Positions 1 to 8,217 of a stretch of 11,218 bases of DNA are shown one piece after another. Numbering within the stretch: position 1 is the first letter of the stretch; the number at the start of each line of letters is the position of its first letter. Source of the DNA: Haloarculaceae archaeon (lineage in GTDB: Archaea > Halobacteriota > Halobacteria > Halobacteriales > Haloarculaceae); assembly GCA_028274885.1 (NCBI GenBank), contig JAQCMX010000009.1:1-11218 (forward strand), given 5' to 3'. Under the pieces are notes generated by a model. That model was not told the origin of the DNA. It worked only from the letters and a program-made list of their open reading frames with translations, and ran no database searches. Made by a program: the position numbers and the translations under genes.

Positions 1-18
1 AGCCGGTAAGCCACACCC

Positions 19-246
19 ATGGTAGATGTAAGCACCCACGAACTCGTACCAGAACACACCGTCCTTGACGATGCGGAACTTGAGGGCGTACTTGAGGAGT
101 ACAACATCAAAAAAACAGACCTGCCGAAGATCAAGCGAACGGACCCCGCGTCGCCAAGCGATGTCGAAGAGGGTGACGTAGTAAAGATCGTCCGGGACTC
201 GCGTACCACGGATAGAGCCGTGGTGTACCGATTGGTGGTAGAATAA
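19..246 (+). CDS. rpoH: DNA-directed RNA polymerase subunit H (RpoH/Rpb5 C-terminal-like)
   Basis: This 75-residue protein is the archaeal RNA polymerase subunit H, the counterpart of the C-terminal assembly domain of eukaryotic Rpb5, which docks on A' at the lower jaw. It shows the family core LPKIKRTDPA at residues 35-44 and GDVVKIVRDSRTT at 52-64, followed by the ending YRLVVE. The length is normal for archaeal H, which lacks the eukaryotic N-terminal domain. The ATG at 19 is the only sensible start because the family begins close to the M-V-D-V seen here. Its TAA stop overlaps the rpoB2 ATG by one base (TAATG), so the two are probably translationally coupled. It is the first gene of the polymerase operon. 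The promoter is not visible because only 18 bases precede the start. Confidence 0.97.
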   Translation: MVDVSTHELVPEHTVLDDAELEGVLEEYNIKKTDLPKIKRTDPASPSDVEEGDVVKIVRDSRTTDRAVVYRLVVE

Positions 247-1805
247 TGGATATCGAAGCCAAACGAGACATTTCACGGGAGTACTTTTCGCGGGAACGGC
301 TCGCAGAACACCATTTCCGGTCGTTCAACGCCTTTCTGGACCGGGGAATGCAGGAGGTCGTCGACGAGAAGGCGACAATCGACACGGACATCGGCGACAA
401 GGAGGGACAGGAACCTGTCTTCGTCGAACTCGGCGACGTCCGGGTGGTCACGCCTCGTGTCCGGGAAGCCGACGGCAGCGAGGAGTTGCTCTATCCACAG
501 GAGGCACGTCTCCGGAACATCACCTACTCCGCGCCGGTGTTTATGGAGATGGCCGTCATCCAGGGCGGCGACGAGGAAGAAGAACGTGTCGTCGACCAGA
601 CCGAGACCAAGATCGGCCGGATGCCGATCATGGTCGGTTCGAGAAAGTGCAACATCGCCGAATTCACCGAGCAGGAACTTATCGATATCGGCGAGGATCC
701 CGCCGATCCCGGTGGCTACTTCGTCGTGAATGGCTCCGAACGGGTCCTGATGACCAGCGAGGACCTCGCACCCAACAAGATCCTTGCCGAAACCGATACG
801 AAGTACGGCGACACAATCGAGGTGGCAAAGACGTTCAGCCAGCGCCGGGGCTACCGTGCGCTCGTACTGGTCGAACGCACCCGGGACGGATTACTCGAAG
901 TGTCGTTCCCCTCGGTGTCGGGAAGTGTCAACTTCGTCACGCTCGTTCGCGGGCTCGGACTGGAGTCCGACGAGGAGATCGTCCACCGCGTCAGCGACGA
1001 TCCGGAGATCGTGAAGTTCATGCTCGAGAATCTGGAGGCCGCCGAGGTCCAGACGACCGAAGGCGCCATCGAGGCACTTGGCAAGCGCGTCGCCAGCGGC
1101 CAGGGCAAAAACTACCAACTCAAGCGGGCCAACTACGTAATCGACCGCTATCTCCTTCCACATCTCCACGAGGAAGGCGTCGACGAGGAGGATGTCCGGA
1201 TCAACAAAGCCTATTATCTCTGCCGGATGGCCGAGGCGTGTTTCGAACTGGCCTTGGATCGTCGGGAGGCGGACGACAAGGATCACTACGCCAACAAGCG
1301 CCTGAAGGTATCGGGTGATCTAATGAAAGACCTGTTCCGGACCGCGTTGAACAAGCTGGCCCGTGACGTGAAATACCAGCTCGAGCGGGCAAACATGCGA
1401 AACCGACAGCTGTCTGTCTCCACCGTGGTTCGGTCGGACGTGCTGACCGAACGACTCGAACATCCGATCGCAACCGGAAACTGGGTTGGGGGCCGGTCGG
1501 GGGTCTCCCAACTCGTCGACCGGACCGACTACATGGGGGTTTTGAGCCACCTGCGCCGTCTCCGGTCGCCCCTTTCGCGCTCCCAGCCCCACTTCGAGGC
1601 CAGAGACTTGCACGCGACCCAGTGGGGGCGGATCTGTCCCTCGGAGACGCCCGAGGGGCCAAACTGTGGCCTTGTCAAAAACTTCGCGCAGGCGATGGAG
1701 CTGTCACAGAACGTCGAGGACGAACAGAAGCTGAAACAGGAACTCGCACAGATGGGAGTCCAGGGCATCCCAGGCATCGAAAGTGTCGAACAGCCCTCAG
1801 ATTAG
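246..1805 (+). CDS. rpoB2: DNA-directed RNA polymerase subunit B'' (N-terminal half of B)
   Basis: This 519-residue protein is the N-terminal half of the second-largest RNA polymerase subunit (Rpb2/bacterial beta homologue). It carries the protrusion, lobe and fork regions. Recognisable segments are GGYFVVNGSERVL in the protrusion, TGNWVGGRSGVSQLVDR at about 410-426, and the fork signature ATQWGRICPSETPEGPNCG at about 457-475. These last two are typical of Rpb2 domain 3. The chain then ends in a polar tail rich in Q and E, which is where euryarchaeal B splits; the other half is encoded by the next gene. Length is normal for haloarchaeal B''. The ATG overlaps the rpoH stop by one base, and a GGTGGT stretch at 234-239 is a weak Shine-Dalgarno candidate. 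No truncation or missing motif was seen. Confidence 0.98.
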   Translation: MDIEAKRDISREYFSRERLAEHHFRSFNAFLDRGMQEVVDEKATIDTDIGDKEGQEPVFVELGDVRVVTPRVREADGSEELLYPQEARLRNITYSAPVFMEMAVIQGGDEEEERVVDQTETKIGRMPIMVGSRKCNIAEFTEQELIDIGEDPADPGGYFVVNGSERVLMTSEDLAPNKILAETDTKYGDTIEVAKTFSQRRGYRALVLVERTRDGLLEVSFPSVSGSVNFVTLVRGLGLESDEEIVHRVSDDPEIVKFMLENLEAAEVQTTEGAIEALGKRVASGQGKNYQLKRANYVIDRYLLPHLHEEGVDEEDVRINKAYYLCRMAEACFELALDRREADDKDHYANKRLKVSGDLMKDLFRTALNKLARDVKYQLERANMRNRQLSVSTVVRSDVLTERLEHPIATGNWVGGRSGVSQLVDRTDYMGVLSHLRRLRSPLSRSQPHFEARDLHATQWGRICPSETPEGPNCGLVKNFAQAMELSQNVEDEQKLKQELAQMGVQGIPGIESVEQPSD

Positions 1806-1806
1806 C

Positions 1807-3633
1807 ATGAGTCAGGGACGAGAAGCCAAAGTTTACGTCAACGGGAGTCTGGTTGGGACCCATCCCAGCCCCGAACAGCTTGCAGACCAGATCCGACAGG
1901 CCCGGCGCCGCGGTGAGGTCAGCGATATGGTCAATGTCTCGGTTGACGAGGGGACGAGTGAGGTCATCGTGAATGCCGACGCTGGCCGTGCTCGGCGACC
2001 GCTTTTGATCGTCGAGGACGGCGAACCGCGGATCTCCGAGGAGGAAGTCGAGGCGGTCTCGGCCGGCGAACTCGAGTTTCAGGATCTCGTCCAGCGGGGT
2101 TACATCGAGTTCATCGACGCCGAAGAGGAAGGCGACATCCTCGTTGCCGTCGAGGAATCCGAACTAACTCAGGACCACACCCACCTCGAGATCGACCCAC
2201 AGTTGATGTTCGGTATCGGTGCGGGCATGATCCCGTACCCCGAGCACAACGCCTCGCCACGGATTACGATGGGGTCGGGGATGATCAAGCAATCGCTGGG
2301 ACTGCCGTCGGCGAACTACCGGATCCGACCGGACACCCGCCAGCACCTGCTGCACTACCCCCAACTGTCGCTGGTCAAAACACAGACGACCGAACAGATC
2401 GGATACGACGACCGACCGGCCGCACAGAACTTCGTCGTCGCTGTGATGTCCTACGAGGGCTTCAATATCGAGGACGCACTCGTGATGAACAGAGGATCGG
2501 TCGACCGGGCGCTCGCGCGGTCGCACTTTTTCCGAACCTACGAGGGGGAGGAGCGGCGCTATCCCGGCGGACAGGAGGACCGCTTCGAGATGCCAGACGA
2601 GGAGGTTCGTGGAGCCCGCGGCGAGGAAGCGTACACCCATCTCGACGAGGACGGTCTCGTCAACCCCGAGACCAAGGTCGGCGAGAATGCTGTCTTGCTC
2701 GGCAAAACCTCCCCACCGAGATTTCTCGAGGAACCGGACGACATGGGGGGACTCAGCCCGCAGAAACGCCGCGAGACGAGCGTGACGATGCGCTCGGGTG
2801 AATCGGGCGTCGTCGACACGGTCACGCTCATGGAGGGCGAAGACGGGTCGAAACTCTCGAAGGTCTCCGTGCGCGACGAGCGGATCCCAGAACTCGGCGA
2901 CAAATTCGCCTCCCGACACGGACAGAAAGGCGTCGTCGGCCACATCGCACCCCAGGAGGACATGCCATTCACCGAGGAGGGCGTCGTCCCGGATCTCATT
3001 CTGAACCCACACGCACTGCCGTCCCGGATGACAGTGGGGCACATCCTCGAGATGATCGGTGGCAAGGTCGGTTCGCTCGAGGGCCGCCGTGTCGACGGGA
3101 CGCCCTTTACCGGCGAGGATGAGGCAGAACTCCGTGGTTCACTCGAGGATCATGGCTTCAAATCAAGCGGCAAGGAGACGATGTACTCCGGCATCACGGG
3201 CGAGAAAATCGAGGCCGAGATCTTCGTCGGCACCATCTTCTACCAGAAGCTCTACCATATGGTGTCGAACAAGATTCACGCCCGCTCGCGCGGGCCGGTG
3301 CAGGTGTTGACCCGCCAGCCCACCGAAGGGCGGGCCCGCGAGGGCGGCCTGCGGATCGGAGAGATGGAGCGAGACGTGTTCATCGGTCACGGTGCGGCGA
3401 TGACGCTCAAGGAGCGTCTGCTGGACGAGTCCGATCGTGAGTGGATCAACGTCTGCGGGCAGTGTGGGATGGCAGCTGTCGAGGATGTCGACCAGCGCCG
3501 TGTCTACTGTCCCAACTGCGAGGAGGAAACGGATGTCCACGAAGTCGAGATGTCCTACGCGTTCAAGCTACTGCTCGACGAGATGAAAGCACTGGGGATC
3601 GCACCCCGTATCGAACTGGAGGATGCAGTATGA
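1807..3633 (+). CDS. rpoB1: DNA-directed RNA polymerase subunit B' (C-terminal half of B)
   Basis: This 608-residue protein is the C-terminal half of the second-largest RNA polymerase subunit and completes B''. Conserved active-centre elements are visible: SYEGFNIEDALVMN with the acidic pair E222-D223, GDKFASRHGQKGVVG with K366 and K374 (which line the catalytic site in the family), and the anchor motif GGLRIGEMERD at 513-523. A zinc ribbon near the C-terminus uses C550, C553, C568 and C571 and packs in the clamp region. I chose the ATG at 1807, one base after the rpoB2 stop, because the family usually starts MSQ/REAKVYVNG. A GTG at 1783 would add eight residues and overlap rpoB2, which is less likely. 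The gene ends in an ATGA overlap with rpoA1. Confidence 0.98.
   Translation: MSQGREAKVYVNGSLVGTHPSPEQLADQIRQARRRGEVSDMVNVSVDEGTSEVIVNADAGRARRPLLIVEDGEPRISEEEVEAVSAGELEFQDLVQRGYIEFIDAEEEGDILVAVEESELTQDHTHLEIDPQLMFGIGAGMIPYPEHNASPRITMGSGMIKQSLGLPSANYRIRPDTRQHLLHYPQLSLVKTQTTEQIGYDDRPAAQNFVVAVMSYEGFNIEDALVMNRGSVDRALARSHFFRTYEGEERRYPGGQEDRFEMPDEEVRGARGEEAYTHLDEDGLVNPETKVGENAVLLGKTSPPRFLEEPDDMGGLSPQKRRETSVTMRSGESGVVDTVTLMEGEDGSKLSKVSVRDERIPELGDKFASRHGQKGVVGHIAPQEDMPFTEEGVVPDLILNPHALPSRMTVGHILEMIGGKVGSLEGRRVDGTPFTGEDEAELRGSLEDHGFKSSGKETMYSGITGEKIEAEIFVGTIFYQKLYHMVSNKIHARSRGPVQVLTRQPTEGRAREGGLRIGEMERDVFIGHGAAMTLKERLLDESDREWINVCGQCGMAAVEDVDQRRVYCPNCEEETDVHEVEMSYAFKLLLDEMKALGIAPRIELEDAV
3618..3622 (+). 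promoter_or_regulatory. Shine-Dalgarno site for rpoA1
   Basis: A GGAGG (followed by A) lies inside the end of rpoB1, seven bases before the rpoA1 ATG at 3630. It matches the archaeal 16S rRNA 3' end (CACCUCC). With the ATGA overlap, it supports 3630 as the rpoA1 start and re-initiation after rpoB1 translation. It is the clearest ribosome binding site in the operon; the other junctions show weak or no such sites. Confidence 0.6.
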
Positions 3634-6539
3634 GTACACAGTCACCCAAATCGATCGGTCAACTCAGCTTCGGGCTGATGAACCCTGAGGAGTATCGGGA
3701 GATGAGCGCAACCAAGATAATTACAGCCGACACCTACGACGACGACGGCTTCCCGATCGACATGGGGCTGATGGACCCACGATTGGGCGTGATCGACCCC
3801 GGGCTGGAGTGTAAGACCTGTGGCAAACACTCCGGGTCGTGTAACGGCCACTTCGGCCACATCGAACTCGCAGCGCCGGTCATCCACGTTGGTTTTGCCA
3901 AACTCATCCGACGGCTGCTTCGGGGTACCTGTCGGGAGTGTTCCCGGCTCTGTCTCACCGAAGATCAAAAAGAGGAGTTTCGGGGCCGTCTCGACCGCAC
4001 GCGCGCACTCGGACAGGATCTCAATGACGTCACGAAGGCGGCGATCAGACAGGCGCGCAAGAAAGACCGGTGTCCCCACTGTGGGGAAACGCAGTACGAC
4101 ATCCAACACGAGAAGCCAACGACATACTACGAGGTCCAGCAGGTGCTGGCCTCTGACTACCCCGGTCGGATCGCAGCTGCGATGGAACCCGACGAGAACA
4201 GCGACCGGACCTCACCGACGGACCTCGCAGACAAAACCGGCATCGATCCCGGTCGGATACAGGAGATCCTCTCCGGTGACTTCCGGCCCCGCCAGGACGA
4301 CCGGACCGCAATCGAATCGGTGCTCGACGTTGACCTGACCGAGGAGGACATGAACAAGTTGATGCCGTCGGATATCCGTGACTGGTTCGAGGACATACCC
4401 AACGAAGACATCACGGTGATCGGGATCGACCCCGACAAGTCCCGCCCCGAGTGGATGGTTCTCACCGTCCTCCCGGTACCACCGGTGACGGCCCGTCCCT
4501 CGATTACGCTTGACAACGGCCAGCGGTCGGAGGACGACCTCACCCACAAGCTCGTGGATATCATCCGGATCAACCAGCGGTTCATGGAGAACCGCGAGGC
4601 CGGCGCACCACAGCTCATTATCGAGGACCTCTGGGAACTGCTGCAGTACCACGTCACGACGTTCATGGACAACGAAATCTCGGGCACACCGCCGGCGCGG
4701 CACCGTTCCGGACGGCCGCTGAAGACCCTCTCACAGCGTCTCAAGGGCAAAGAGGGGCGTTTTCGGGGGTCGTTGTCGGGCAAGCGGGTGAACTTCTCGG
4801 CTCGGACAGTCATCTCGCCGGACCCGACACTCAGCCTCAACGAGGTCGGCGTCCCGGAGCGGGTTGCCACGGAGATGACCCAGACGATGAACGTCAACGA
4901 GCGGAATCTCGACGAGGCACGCCGGTACGTGAGCAACGGACCGGCGGGCCATCCGGGCGCGAACTACGTCACACGAGCGGATGGCCGACGGCTGAAGGTG
5001 ACGGAAAAAAACTGTGAGGAACTCGCCGAGAAGGTCGAACCCGGTTGGGAGGTGTCCCGGCATCTCATCGACGGGGACATCATCATCTTCAACCGGCAGC
5101 CGTCGCTACACCGGATGTCGATTATGGCCCACGAGGTCGTCGTGATGCCGTACAAGACGTTCCGTCTGAATACCGTCGTCTGTCCACCGTACAACGCTGA
5201 CTTCGACGGTGACGAGATGAACATGCACGCCCTACAAAACGAGGAGGCACGGGCGGAGGCACGTGTACTCATGCGCGTTCAAGAGCAGATGCTCAGTCCA
5301 CGCTTCGGGGAGAACATCCTGGGTGCGATTCAGGACCACGTCACCGCGACGTACCTGTTGACCAACCAGAACCCCCGGTTCAACGAGACCCAGTCGCTGG
5401 ATCTGCTCCGGGCAACGCGGATCGACGAACTGCCCGAACCCGACGGCCGCGAGGACGAGGAGGCCTACTGGACCGGGCGGTCACTGTTCTCGGAGTTGCT
5501 GCCGGACGATCTGGCCCTCGAGTTTACCTCCTCGGCGGGGGATACGGTCGTCATCGAGGACGGACAACTCCTCGAGGGCACGATCGACGAGGATGCTGTC
5601 GGGGCCTTCGGCGGCGAAATCGTCGACACGATCGCGAAGATGTACTCCCGGACGCGGGCCAGGATCTTCATCAACGAGGTCTCCTCGGTCGCGGTCCGGA
5701 CGATCATGCACTTTGGTTTCTCGATCGGTATCGACGACGAGTCGATCCCGGCAGAGGCAGACACACAGGTCGACGAGGCAATCGAAAACGCCTACGAGCG
5801 TGTTGGGGAACTGATCGGGGCTTACGAGCAGGGTGATCTCGAGTCCCTGCCAGGTCGGACGGTCGACGAAACGCTGGAGATGAAGATCATGCAGACGCTC
5901 GGACAGGCCCGCGACTCCGCCGGCGACATCGCCGAGGACCACTTTGCGAGTGACAACCCTGCGGTCATCATGGCCGAATCCGGGGCGCGTGGCTCGATGT
6001 TGAACCTCACGCAGATGGCCGGTTGCGTGGGCCAACAGGCAGTCCGGGGCGAGCGAATCAACCGTGGCTACGAGAACCGCACACTCAGCCATTTCAAAGA
6101 ACACGATCTCTCGGCGGAGGCCCACGGATTCGTCGAACACTCCTACCGCGAGGGGCTCGAACCGCGGGAGTTTTTCTTCCACGCGATGGGCGGCCGCGAG
6201 GGCCTGGTCGATACGGCGGTCCGGACCTCCAAGTCCGGCTACCTCCAGCGCCGACTCATCAATGCCCTCTCGGAACTCGAAGCCCAGTACGACGGGACAG
6301 TTCGGGACACCTCGGATACGATCGTCCAGTTCGAGTTTGGTGAGGACGGAACCTCCCCTGTGGAGGTCTCGAGCAGCGACGACGAACCGGCTGTCGACGT
6401 GGAGGCGATCGCGGATCAGGTACTGGAAAGCGAATTCGAAAGCGACACCGAAAAGTCCCGTTTCCTGGGGGAGGGTACGGAACCGACCAACCTCTCGGAG
6501 CACGCCGACGAGTGGTGGCTCGCTCAGAGCGGGGACTGA
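3630..6539 (+). CDS. rpoA1: DNA-directed RNA polymerase subunit A' (N-terminal part of A)
   Basis: This 969-residue protein is the N-terminal part of the largest RNA polymerase subunit (Rpb1/beta' homologue). In order it has a clamp zinc site with C61, C64, C71 and H74, then a second one with C101, C104, C148 and C151. The double-psi barrel carries the catalytic triad NADFDGDEMNMH, with D524, D526 and D528 holding the active-site magnesium. The funnel region follows, then the bridge helix around GGREGLVDTAVRTSKSGY (854-871). The trigger loop lies in A''. Residues about 195-236 form an insert that reads like an XRE-type helix-turn-helix. After about residue 905 comes a strongly acidic tail (20 D/E in 65 residues). 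The ATG at 3630 overlaps the rpoB1 stop (ATGA) and has a GGAGG upstream. The frame is open for 63 codons before it, but that stretch lies within rpoB1 and does not resemble the family. Confidence 0.98.
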   Translation: MSTQSPKSIGQLSFGLMNPEEYREMSATKIITADTYDDDGFPIDMGLMDPRLGVIDPGLECKTCGKHSGSCNGHFGHIELAAPVIHVGFAKLIRRLLRGTCRECSRLCLTEDQKEEFRGRLDRTRALGQDLNDVTKAAIRQARKKDRCPHCGETQYDIQHEKPTTYYEVQQVLASDYPGRIAAAMEPDENSDRTSPTDLADKTGIDPGRIQEILSGDFRPRQDDRTAIESVLDVDLTEEDMNKLMPSDIRDWFEDIPNEDITVIGIDPDKSRPEWMVLTVLPVPPVTARPSITLDNGQRSEDDLTHKLVDIIRINQRFMENREAGAPQLIIEDLWELLQYHVTTFMDNEISGTPPARHRSGRPLKTLSQRLKGKEGRFRGSLSGKRVNFSARTVISPDPTLSLNEVGVPERVATEMTQTMNVNERNLDEARRYVSNGPAGHPGANYVTRADGRRLKVTEKNCEELAEKVEPGWEVSRHLIDGDIIIFNRQPSLHRMSIMAHEVVVMPYKTFRLNTVVCPPYNADFDGDEMNMHALQNEEARAEARVLMRVQEQMLSPRFGENILGAIQDHVTATYLLTNQNPRFNETQSLDLLRATRIDELPEPDGREDEEAYWTGRSLFSELLPDDLALEFTSSAGDTVVIEDGQLLEGTIDEDAVGAFGGEIVDTIAKMYSRTRARIFINEVSSVAVRTIMHFGFSIGIDDESIPAEADTQVDEAIENAYERVGELIGAYEQGDLESLPGRTVDETLEMKIMQTLGQARDSAGDIAEDHFASDNPAVIMAESGARGSMLNLTQMAGCVGQQAVRGERINRGYENRTLSHFKEHDLSAEAHGFVEHSYREGLEPREFFFHAMGGREGLVDTAVRTSKSGYLQRRLINALSELEAQYDGTVRDTSDTIVQFEFGEDGTSPVEVSSSDDEPAVDVEAIADQVLESEFESDTEKSRFLGEGTEPTNLSEHADEWWLAQSGD

Positions 6540-6544
6540 TACCC

Positions 6545-7738
6545 ATGACAGAGTACGATCTACACACAGACATCGAGGTTATCGTCGAGGACAGTGAACT
6601 GCCGCGGCGACTCAAAGACGAGGTCTACAGCACGATCGAGGACCGCGACGTGACCGTAGAGGAGGCCGACGAGATCCTGCAGGCGACCGAGAGCCAGTAT
6701 GTCGACTCCCGCGTCGATCCGCTGGATCCGGTCGGGACCGTCAGCGCCCAGTCGATCGGTGAACCCGGAACCCAGATGACCATGAACACGTTCCACTACG
6801 CGGGCGTGGCGGAGATCGACGTGACACAGGGGCTTCCGCGGCTCATCGAGTTGGTCGACGCCCGCAAGGAACCCGACACGCCGATGATGACCGTCCACCT
6901 CGAGGAGGAGTACGCCGAGGACCGTGAGAAAGCCCACGAGGTCGTCTGGAACATCGAGGCGACGAAGATCCTCCAGCTTGGCGATGTCTCGACGAACGTG
7001 GCGGACATGGTCGTACAGGTGGCGCTGAACGAGGACACACTGCGCGAGCGGTGGCCGACCGTCGAGGATCCCATCGCTGTCGCCGAGGAGATCTCCGAGA
7101 CAATCGAGTCGGAACTCGGTGTGGAAACCGCCCAGCGCGGTCTGGCGATCCAGTTCGGTCCGGAGGAGCCGTCCTATCGGGATCTGCTCCAACTGGTCGA
7201 GGAACTCCGCGAGATCGTGTTCAAAGGAATCGAAGAGATAACCCGGGTTGTCATCCGGAAAGAAGAGACCGAGAAAGGCGAGGAGTTCGTGCTCTACACC
7301 GAAGGGTCGGACTTCGGGACAGTCCTCGACATCGAGGGCGTCGACGCCTCCCGGACGACCTGTAACAACATCCACGAGATATACAGGAACCTGGGGGTAG
7401 AAGCAGCCCGGGAGGCGATCATCGAGGAGACGATGAACACCCTCGAAGAGCAGGGGCTTGACGACGTAAACATCCGCCACCTGATGCTCGTGGCCGACAT
7501 CATGACCAACGAGGGAACCATCGAATCGATCGGCCGTCACGGGATCTCCGGCTCCAAGGACTCGGTACTGGCGCGTGCAGCCTTCGAGGTCACCGTCAGT
7601 CACCTGCTCGATGCGGCCATCCACGGTGAAGTGGACGAACTCGAAGGGGTGACGGAGAACGTGATCGTCGGGAAGCCGATCAAGCTCGGTACCGGCGACG
7701 TAAACCTGCGGATGAGTGCGAACGAACAGGCCGACTGA
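6545..7738 (+). CDS. rpoA2: DNA-directed RNA polymerase subunit A'' (C-terminal part of A)
   Basis: This 397-residue protein is the C-terminal part of the largest RNA polymerase subunit. It begins with a short helical acidic region, then QSIGEPGTQMTMNTFHYAGV at about 69-88. This is the trigger loop, with the conserved His at residue 84 (equivalent to the catalytic-assisting His of Rpb1). The jaw/cleft region follows, and the C-terminal part contains DIMTNEGTIESIGRHGISG, typical of the Rpb1 C-terminal core. Length is normal for archaeal A''. I chose the ATG at 6545 (MTEYDLHTDIEV), five bases after the rpoA1 stop. An earlier in-frame start at 6512 lies within rpoA1 and adds eleven residues unlike the family. 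Two bases separate it from nusA. Confidence 0.98.
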   Translation: MTEYDLHTDIEVIVEDSELPRRLKDEVYSTIEDRDVTVEEADEILQATESQYVDSRVDPLDPVGTVSAQSIGEPGTQMTMNTFHYAGVAEIDVTQGLPRLIELVDARKEPDTPMMTVHLEEEYAEDREKAHEVVWNIEATKILQLGDVSTNVADMVVQVALNEDTLRERWPTVEDPIAVAEEISETIESELGVETAQRGLAIQFGPEEPSYRDLLQLVEELREIVFKGIEEITRVVIRKEETEKGEEFVLYTEGSDFGTVLDIEGVDASRTTCNNIHEIYRNLGVEAAREAIIEETMNTLEEQGLDDVNIRHLMLVADIMTNEGTIESIGRHGISGSKDSVLARAAFEVTVSHLLDAAIHGEVDELEGVTENVIVGKPIKLGTGDVNLRMSANEQAD

Positions 7739-7740
7739 GG

Positions 7741-8166
7741 ATGACAATCAGACTCTCCGACGAGGCACGACAGTTGGCCGCACTGTTCGAGGCGGAAACG
7801 GAGGCAACCGTCCGTGACTGTCTCGTCGACGAGGAGACCGACCGCGTTATCTTCCTGATCAAGACCGGCGAGATGGGGAAAGCCATCGGCACCGGCGGCG
7901 AACACGTCAGGCGCGTCGAGTCGGAGATCGGCCGCCCGATCAAGCTCGTCGAGGACGCCGACAGGCCGGAGGATCTCGTCGCGAACGCGCTCGCCCCCGC
8001 AGCGGTCTACAACGTCACGATCAGCGAGAATGACGACCGACTCGCATACGTCGAGGTCGCACAGGAAGACCGCGGGGCCGCGATCGGTGCGGGCGGAAAA
8101 AATATCGAGGCAGCACGGCGACTTGCCAAGCGCCACTACGACATTACGGACGTCCAACTCACCTAA
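7741..8166 (+). CDS. nusA: Archaeal NusA-like transcription factor (two KH domains)
   Basis: This 141-residue protein is the short archaeal NusA, which has two KH RNA-binding domains and lacks the N-terminal and S1 domains of bacterial NusA. The KH loops are visible as AIGTGGEHV (GTGG at 50-53) and AIGAGGKNI (GAGG at 116-119). The ending DITDVQL is also typical. It is thought to bind RNA and act in transcription elongation or termination, but its archaeal role is less well established than the bacterial one. It starts two bases after the rpoA2 stop, and its place last in the polymerase operon supports the assignment. It is followed by a stem and T-run terminator and then a convergent gene, so it is the operon's final gene here. 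Confidence 0.95.
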   Translation: MTIRLSDEARQLAALFEAETEATVRDCLVDEETDRVIFLIKTGEMGKAIGTGGEHVRRVESEIGRPIKLVEDADRPEDLVANALAPAAVYNVTISENDDRLAYVEVAQEDRGAAIGAGGKNIEAARRLAKRHYDITDVQLT

Positions 8167-8217
8167 TCCCCGAGGAGTTGATCGAACGACTGTTCGACGC
8201 GATGCGAGGGGATTTTT
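8166..8217 (+). terminator. Stem plus T5 terminator after nusA
   Basis: An outer pair ATCCCC (8166-8171) and GGGGAT (8208-8213) encloses a perfect inner hairpin TCGAAC-GACT-GTTCGA (8182-8197). A run of five T follows at 8213-8217. Archaeal RNA polymerase terminates mainly at T-rich tracts, so the T-run probably matters more than the stem. The T-run touches the last codon of the convergent acetyltransferase gene (stop at 8218-8216), so plus-strand transcripts would end right at its 3' end. This is inferred from sequence only. Confidence 0.55.

Noticed and set aside
1783..1806. GTG start for rpoB1 upstream of the chosen ATG
   Set aside because: It would overlap rpoB2 by 23 bases and add eight residues (MSNSPQIS) that do not fit the family start. 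The ATG one base after the rpoB2 stop fits the operon spacing.
2164..3042. A 292-codon minus-strand open frame opposite rpoB1
   Set aside because: The sense strand encodes invariant RNA polymerase active-site motifs over the same bases, so the antisense frame is a by-product.
5481..6503. A 340-codon open frame on the minus strand opposite rpoA1
   Set aside because: It mirrors the strongly conserved A' coding sequence. Long antisense frames are common in GC-rich haloarchaeal genes because stop codons are rare there. Its translation shows no recognisable domain.
6560..7747. A 395-codon open frame on the minus strand opposite rpoA2
   Set aside because: It is the antisense shadow of a conserved polymerase gene. 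It has no promoter or family motif, and its composition is explained by the sense-strand codon bias.
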